From Sedimenticola_A sp040506425 (lineage in GTDB: Bacteria > Pseudomonadota > Gammaproteobacteria > Chromatiales > Chromatiaceae): a stretch of DNA of 64,000 bases. The stretch is from contig OZ245051.1 of NCBI GenBank assembly GCA_965224515.1, positions 1,736,001 to 1,800,000 of the forward strand, read 5' to 3'. Of the stretch, positions 59,770 through 64,000 are shown one piece after another (position 1 is the first letter of the stretch; the number at the start of each line of letters is the position of its first letter). The notes beneath the pieces are model-generated. The model did no database searches. It was not told the DNA's origin and was given only the letters and a program-made list of their open reading frames with translations. A program made the translations under genes and the position numbers.

Positions 59770-60609
59770 CTACTCGGCTATACCGATACGGATATCAGGC
59801 TTTAGGCATTGCTCAGAAGGCAGTACCCATAAAGGTTCAGAAAAATGGCTGATTGTGATTTCGCCATATGGCGTATCAAACTGCAGCCCCCGCCCACAGG
59901 TCATAGGCACTCGCCTACCACCAGCCGGGTTAAGTCCAGGAGCAAGCTCTTCCACACCCCATTTAAGGTGGTGAGCCAAGTCCCAAAAAACAGTCTCACT
60001 GTCGCATTCAAAGGCAAGCCAGCAATGCATATCTAAGGTTTCTGTTCTTTCTGGGTGAAACCAATAGCCCGCCATATACTGCACTTTAATGCCTAAGCTA
60101 CGCGCCGCTGCAATTAGATAAGTATTGATATCAACGCATGAGCCCTTGGTTGTACCGCACAACATCGGGACATCATCATGGCCTTGATTAAAACGAATAT
60201 CCGGGTGCGCATAGCCGAAATATTCGGCGGCATTGGTAATTAAGGCATGAATTATTTCACGCTCAGTGCTGCAATTTTCTGCCAGCTCAGATGCAAGCTT
60301 GCCTAACTCAGAAGACGCTCGTGTGTAACGATTGTCTTGTAATTCCCATATCCAATAATCTGGCGCATAATCATTATCGATAAATTTAAATCGAATATGC
60401 GGAACTTGTTCGGGAAGCGGCTTTATCAGATAGGCGTGTTGTAGAGCGTTTAGCGCCTCGATTTCACGCACTTGTTCTACATTGTTCAATTCGACTGACA
60501 CACAGCGGCTTCGCCAATCAATCACCGGTCTAGGCACTATCATCCATGGCTCACTACTAGATGACGCCTCGGGTATATTCAAAATGTTAAGTGTGATTAT
60601 CTTTGACAT
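59770..60609 (-). CDS. Transglutaminase-like protease-fold protein
   Basis: A 279-residue soluble protein. The transglutaminase core is seen from about residue 125: TNAAEYFGYAHPDIRF, CGTTKGSCVDINTYLIAAARSLGI with the nucleophile Cys, HCWLAFECDSE with the His, and VFWDLAHHLKWG with the Asp. The N-terminal 110 residues hold HIRFKFIDNDYAPDYWIWEL and are not recognised. Its start overlaps the end of the disrupted arsR-like frame. Role next to metal-resistance genes unknown. Confidence 0.75.
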   Translation of the reverse strand: MSKIITLNILNIPEASSSSEPWMIVPRPVIDWRSRCVSVELNNVEQVREIEALNALQHAYLIKPLPEQVPHIRFKFIDNDYAPDYWIWELQDNRYTRASSELGKLASELAENCSTEREIIHALITNAAEYFGYAHPDIRFNQGHDDVPMLCGTTKGSCVDINTYLIAAARSLGIKVQYMAGYWFHPERTETLDMHCWLAFECDSETVFWDLAHHLKWGVEELAPGLNPAGGRRVPMTCGRGLQFDTPYGEITISHFSEPLWVLPSEQCLKPDIRIGIAE

Positions 60610-60903
60610 GATGTGCCTTGCGAACCCTCTTCAGAATCTGCACAATATTCATGCAGCAATAAATTCGCCAGAGCCTTTAACTGGTCTGCCCTGCTTTTCT
60701 TGCACAATTAATTCACTCGCTGCCAAAAACTTTAAGTGGTTCGCCAAGGTAGAAGCCGGAATATCCAAGCGTTGCTGAGTATCACTAATAGTAAGACCTG
60801 TGTAACCGGCTCGAATCAATATACGCAAAATACTCAAGCGCGATTCAGATCCAGCAGCCGCAAACCCTTGCGCTGCAATTTGGGGGGCTAGTGTCGTTCT
60901 CAT
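60597..60903 (-). pseudogene. ArsR-family repressor with C-terminal frameshift or deletion
   Basis: The first 70 residues are a clear ArsR winged helix: AAGSESRLSILRILIRAGY, ISDTQQRLDIPASTLANHLK, ELIVQEKQGR. After QGR the frame gives only PVKGSGEFIAA and stops (60649). In the next frame LKALANLLLHEYCADSEEGS continues to a stop at 60597 overlapping the next gene, as expected for the family C-terminus. A short deletion with a frame change therefore removed the beta-wing end. The DNA-binding part may still be made. Confidence 0.7.
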
Positions 60904-60970
60904 AATATAACTAGTTATTTAGATTTTCCGGCGTAATTTTTCAGCATAGTGAGAAATGGCTAAATGACAA

Positions 60971-62113
60971 TCAGGTAACAACACCGAATAAAGCAAACGC
61001 CAGTATCAGCAGCAATATAGGTGATTTAAGGCTGCGTAAGGCAAAAAATCCTGTTATCGCTGCTGCCATTGCCAAAGAAGAATCAACAGCACTTACAAAT
61101 ACCGGCTGGTACAAGGCCGATATCAGCAAGCCGACCACCGCTGCGTTAATCCCCCAAACCGCACCGGATATGCGTGGTTTCGCGGCCAATGATTCCCAGC
61201 TATCTTGCAGACCTAGTACAAGCAAAAAGCCAGGCAGAAAAATTGCCAGTGTTGCGATAAATGCCCCTATCCACGGAGAAACGGGTGACATTTCAGCACC
61301 CAAAAAAGTTGCCAGGGTGAACATCGGACCTGGAACAGCTTGCGCCGCTGCATAACCCAATAAGAAGCGATCAGTTGCTACAGTATCGCCTAAGGTTTGC
61401 TGTAACAATGGTAATACAACATGCCCACCACCAAAAACGAAGCTGCCGGAATAATAAAAATCATTGGCCATTCCCAACCATTGTGAATAACCGGCAATAA
61501 AAGGAAAGCCTAGTAACAACAGGAAAAATAAAACCAAAGGCAAATACGATATTTTTCCATGTGGGGTATGAGCAGTACTTTGTTTGCCAATGAATATCCC
61601 CACAGCCGCCGCAAGCAGTAACACAAGCATTTGGGTGATCAAACTAGGAATAATCAGCAATGTAACAGCTGTTACCACCGCAATAGTAATAGCGCGTTTT
61701 TCGCTGCAAAAAGACTTAAACATGCTGTAGCTAGCATCCGCTACCACCACTACTGCAAATAATTTAAGACCTTGAATAACGCCATCGAATGTTGAGCCAG
61801 ACGCATAATCAAACACACCAACAGCCAACAAATACAGCAAAACAAAAGATGGCAGTGTAAAACCAACAAAAGCTGCAACACCACCAAGCAAGCCAGCGCG
61901 CCTTAGTCCGAGAGCAAAGCCCACTTGGCTTGATCCCGGCCCCGGCAAAAACTGGCTAAGCGCAATAAGCCTGGCGTAACCAGCTTCATCCAGCCACTGT
62001 AATTTCTGTACAAAGGCTTTATGAAAGTAGCCAAGGTGAGCAGCAGGACCACCAAAGGATACACAGCCTAGCGCCAAGAATCGGTAAAAGACTTCAACAG
62101 TGTTTCTGCTCAC
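60971..62113 (-). CDS. chrA: Chromate transporter ChrA
   Basis: A 380-residue two-domain CHR membrane protein. Each half carries the family signature: FLALGCVSFGGPAAHLGYF and LSQFLPGPGSSQVGFALGLR in the first, FVFGGGHVVLPLLQQ and AAQAVPGPMFTLATFLGAE in the second. It exports chromate and may affect sulfate. Codon use and base composition are AT-richer than in flanking chromosomal genes, as for the rest of this segment. It is transcribed toward the arsR-like gene. Confidence 0.93.
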   Translation of the reverse strand: MSRNTVEVFYRFLALGCVSFGGPAAHLGYFHKAFVQKLQWLDEAGYARLIALSQFLPGPGSSQVGFALGLRRAGLLGGVAAFVGFTLPSFVLLYLLAVGVFDYASGSTFDGVIQGLKLFAVVVVADASYSMFKSFCSEKRAITIAVVTAVTLLIIPSLITQMLVLLLAAAVGIFIGKQSTAHTPHGKISYLPLVLFFLLLLGFPFIAGYSQWLGMANDFYYSGSFVFGGGHVVLPLLQQTLGDTVATDRFLLGYAAAQAVPGPMFTLATFLGAEMSPVSPWIGAFIATLAIFLPGFLLVLGLQDSWESLAAKPRISGAVWGINAAVVGLLISALYQPVFVSAVDSSLAMAAAITGFFALRSLKSPILLLILAFALFGVVT

Positions 62114-62296
62114 TCATGGGCTCCCTCTCGGTAGGCTGTGACTCTTAGCGCCGGATGGTAGCAGTGATCGATTGCAACAATGTGACGATTGTCCTCGATC
62201 TAATGCTTTTGTCATCAATCGGAAATCTTTTTTTGCAATGCTTTTCCCGTCTTAACTCCAATGCGTAGAAACACTCTGACAGGGTAATACAGAACT

Positions 62297-63679
62297 ATGA
62301 AGATCACTGTTTTCGGTACCGGTTATGTCGGCCTGGTTACTGGTGCCTGCCTCTCCGAGGCGGGTTATCAGGTCATGTGCGTCGATTCCGACGAGGATAA
62401 GATTGAGCGGCTCAAGCAGGGCGTCATCCCCATCTATGAGCAGGGCCTGGAGCCGATTGTCAGCGAGAACTTCAAGGCGGGGCGCCTGCACTTCACCACA
62501 GATCCGCAGGAAGGTGCCACCTTTGGGGCGTTTCAGTTTATTGCCGTGGGCACGCCGGCCGATGAGGATGGCTCGGCCGATCTGCAGTACGTGCTGGCAG
62601 TGGCAGAGTCCATCGCCGAGCATATGGATGGTGATCGCATCATCATCAACAAGTCCACTGTGCCGGTAGGCACGGCCGACAAGGTAAAGGAGCGAGTCTC
62701 TGATGTATTGGCGCGGCGGGGCGTATCATACGACCACCAGGTGGTATCTAATCCTGAGTTTTTGAAAGAGGGATCGGCTGTCGCCGATTTCATGAAACCC
62801 GACCGCATCGTCATCGGTACCGACGACGATGTGGCAAAGGAACGGCTGTACGAGTTGTACCAACCTTTCAACCGCAATCATGACCGCATCATCACGATGG
62901 ATATTCGCTCCGCGGAGTTGACAAAATATGCCGCAAACGGGCTGCTTGCGACCAAAATCACCTTCATGAACGAGATATCTAACCTGGCGGAACACTTGGG
63001 TGCCGACATCGAAAAAGTACGCCTTGGCATCGGTTCCGACCCGCGCATCGGCTATCACTTCATCTACGCCGGCTGCGGTTACGGTGGTGCCTGCTTCCCC
63101 AAGGACATCCGTGCCCTTACCTATACGGCCGACGAAGTGGGATACGATGCAAAACTGCTGAATGCCGTGGAAGAAGTGAATCTCCGCCAGAAAAACAAAT
63201 TGTTCCAGCACATCTGCGACCATTTTGGCGGAGCAGAACAACTCAAGGGCAAGACCTTCGCTATATGGGGCCTGGCATTTAAACCGAATACGGACGATAT
63301 ACGCGAAGCCCCCAGTCGCGCGCTGATGGAAGCACTCTGGGAAGCCGGCGCGGCGGTGAACGCGTACGACCCTGAAGCGATGGAGGAAACCCAACGCGTT
63401 TACGGAAAACGCAACGGCCTAATGTTGGTGGGCACCAAGGAATCCGCTCTGCAAGACTGCGACGCTCTCATCATCTGTACCGAATGGAAGGGGTTCATGG
63501 CCCCGGATTTCAAACTGATGGAACAGGAGCTTCGTCAAAAACTCATTTTCGACGGCCGCAACATCTACGACCCGGATATCCTGAAATCCCGCGGCTGGAC
63601 CTATTACGGCATCGGTCGCGGCGAGTCCTGCAACCTCGAACAGATAGCCTACGAACTACTCGAACTGAAAAGCGCCTGA
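62297..63679 (+). CDS. ugd: UDP-glucose 6-dehydrogenase
   Basis: A 460-residue enzyme that oxidises UDP-glucose to UDP-glucuronate. The NAD-binding start is MKITVFGTGYVGLVTGACLS; INKSTVPVGTADKVKE follows; the catalytic Cys is in GCGYGGACFPKDIRAL; the C-terminal domain has FAIWGLAFKPNTDDIREAPS. Chromosomal base composition returns here. UDP-glucuronate can feed exopolysaccharide, and in principle glucuronosyl-diacylglycerol made by enzymes like the GT4 genes at 43-45.7 kb. Confidence 0.95.
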   Translation: MKITVFGTGYVGLVTGACLSEAGYQVMCVDSDEDKIERLKQGVIPIYEQGLEPIVSENFKAGRLHFTTDPQEGATFGAFQFIAVGTPADEDGSADLQYVLAVAESIAEHMDGDRIIINKSTVPVGTADKVKERVSDVLARRGVSYDHQVVSNPEFLKEGSAVADFMKPDRIVIGTDDDVAKERLYELYQPFNRNHDRIITMDIRSAELTKYAANGLLATKITFMNEISNLAEHLGADIEKVRLGIGSDPRIGYHFIYAGCGYGGACFPKDIRALTYTADEVGYDAKLLNAVEEVNLRQKNKLFQHICDHFGGAEQLKGKTFAIWGLAFKPNTDDIREAPSRALMEALWEAGAAVNAYDPEAMEETQRVYGKRNGLMLVGTKESALQDCDALIICTEWKGFMAPDFKLMEQELRQKLIFDGRNIYDPDILKSRGWTYYGIGRGESCNLEQIAYELLELKSA

Positions 63680-63721
63680 TTGCGTCCTCTGGCATCTTCA
63701 GACAGGGCTGAACACAAAATC

Positions 63722-64000
63722 ATGGCTACTGCAGCCAAGCGCAAACCAGTAACACCTCTTGCGTTGAAGTGGTTGATGATTTCTGTCGGCCTGGCTGTGC
63801 TGCTGTTGGGCTTGGTGACATTTTTGCTTCCCCTGCCGATTGGGCTGCCGCTGTTCCTGGTCGGTCTTCTTATCCTCATGCGTTATTCCATTGTGGCCAG
63901 AAGGATCACGCTCCGGGTGGCGAGGCGTTATCCGGCAACGAGAAGATGGTTGAAAAAGGCACGGGCACTTGCGCGCCCCGCAAACGCGCCCAACCGCTCA
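63722..64000 (+). CDS. Small membrane protein (partial, first 93 residues)
   Basis: From ATG 63722 an open frame runs to the window edge. After a basic N-terminus (MATAAKRKPVTPLALK) two hydrophobic segments follow (WLMISVGLAVLLLGLVTFLL and PIGLPLFLVGLLILM), then a basic amphipathic region (RRITLRVARRYPATRRWLKK). The PLPIG hinge between helices resembles small PGPGW-like transmembrane proteins. No function is assigned. Confidence 0.55.
   Translation, partial: MATAAKRKPVTPLALKWLMISVGLAVLLLGLVTFLLPLPIGLPLFLVGLLILMRYSIVARRITLRVARRYPATRRWLKKARALARPANAPNRS

Overview
The window comes from a proteobacterial chromosome, most likely Gammaproteobacteria and plausibly a Chromatiales-like sulfur oxidiser. 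This is inferred from the hisBHAF...E-tatABC arrangement, the SH3 protein of the TIGR04211 type, single-copy argA/argE/ilvD/typA of gammaproteobacterial style, and the families of intergenic palindromes. No rRNA or taxonomic marker is present, so the assignment is tentative.

Layout. 1-8.4 kb: a partial SLC13 permease; a membrane-anchored methyltransferase behind a cascade of two tiny overlapping ORFs; a DUF4202 protein; three tandem ~191-bp palindrome-rich units; a three-gene operon (ThDP enzyme, GT-A glycosyltransferase, sulfotransferase-like); and a periplasmic solute-binding protein. 8.6-27 kb is mostly housekeeping: chalcone-isomerase-like protein, ArgA, DUF192 lipoprotein, ArgE, TetR regulator, IlvD, SH3 protein, BipA/TypA, Dtd, HisB-H-A-F, a SYLF protein, HisE, TatA-B-C and a DUF255 thioredoxin-like protein. 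27-31 kb: pentapeptide protein, LysE exporter, two small exported proteins, a fatty acid hydroxylase/sterol desaturase-like protein and a bacteriohemerythrin.

31.3-38.8 kb is a decay zone. A very large hybrid sensor kinase gene is split by an IS481-family element; removing the element and one 7-bp target duplication restores a 1314-residue frame. That kinase has also lost the phospho-acceptor Asp of its receiver. A receiver-EAL protein follows with an ATGA overlap. Then come a broken response regulator gene, the tail of an IS3-type transposase, and the 3' half of a CAU-anticodon tRNA with its terminator, which looks like an attachment-site scar.

39.1-56.5 kb reads as a phosphorus-stress region. 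It holds an endonuclease/exonuclease/phosphatase-fold enzyme, a two-domain ornithine-lipid synthase (OlsF type), a DksA/TraR zinc-finger protein, a PlcP-like metallophosphoesterase, two divergent GT4 glycosyltransferases resembling glycolipid synthases, and a complete C-P lyase cluster (hexapeptide transferase, phnCDE, phnGHIJKLM, a 2H-phosphoesterase, phnN). Candidate Pho-box repeats precede several of these units. My reading is that phospholipids are dismantled and replaced by phosphorus-free amino- and glycolipids while phosphonates are imported and cleaved. Family identities are well supported; the joint role and regulation are inferred.

56.5-64 kb: a SIMPL-protein remnant; a ZIP-like membrane protein with two cyclic-nucleotide-binding-like domains inserted; a visibly AT-richer acquired metal-resistance segment (ChrA, broken ArsR, transglutaminase-like protein, broken and truncated ArsP-like permease) whose left junction cuts a chromosomal gene; then UDP-glucose dehydrogenase and a partial small membrane protein.
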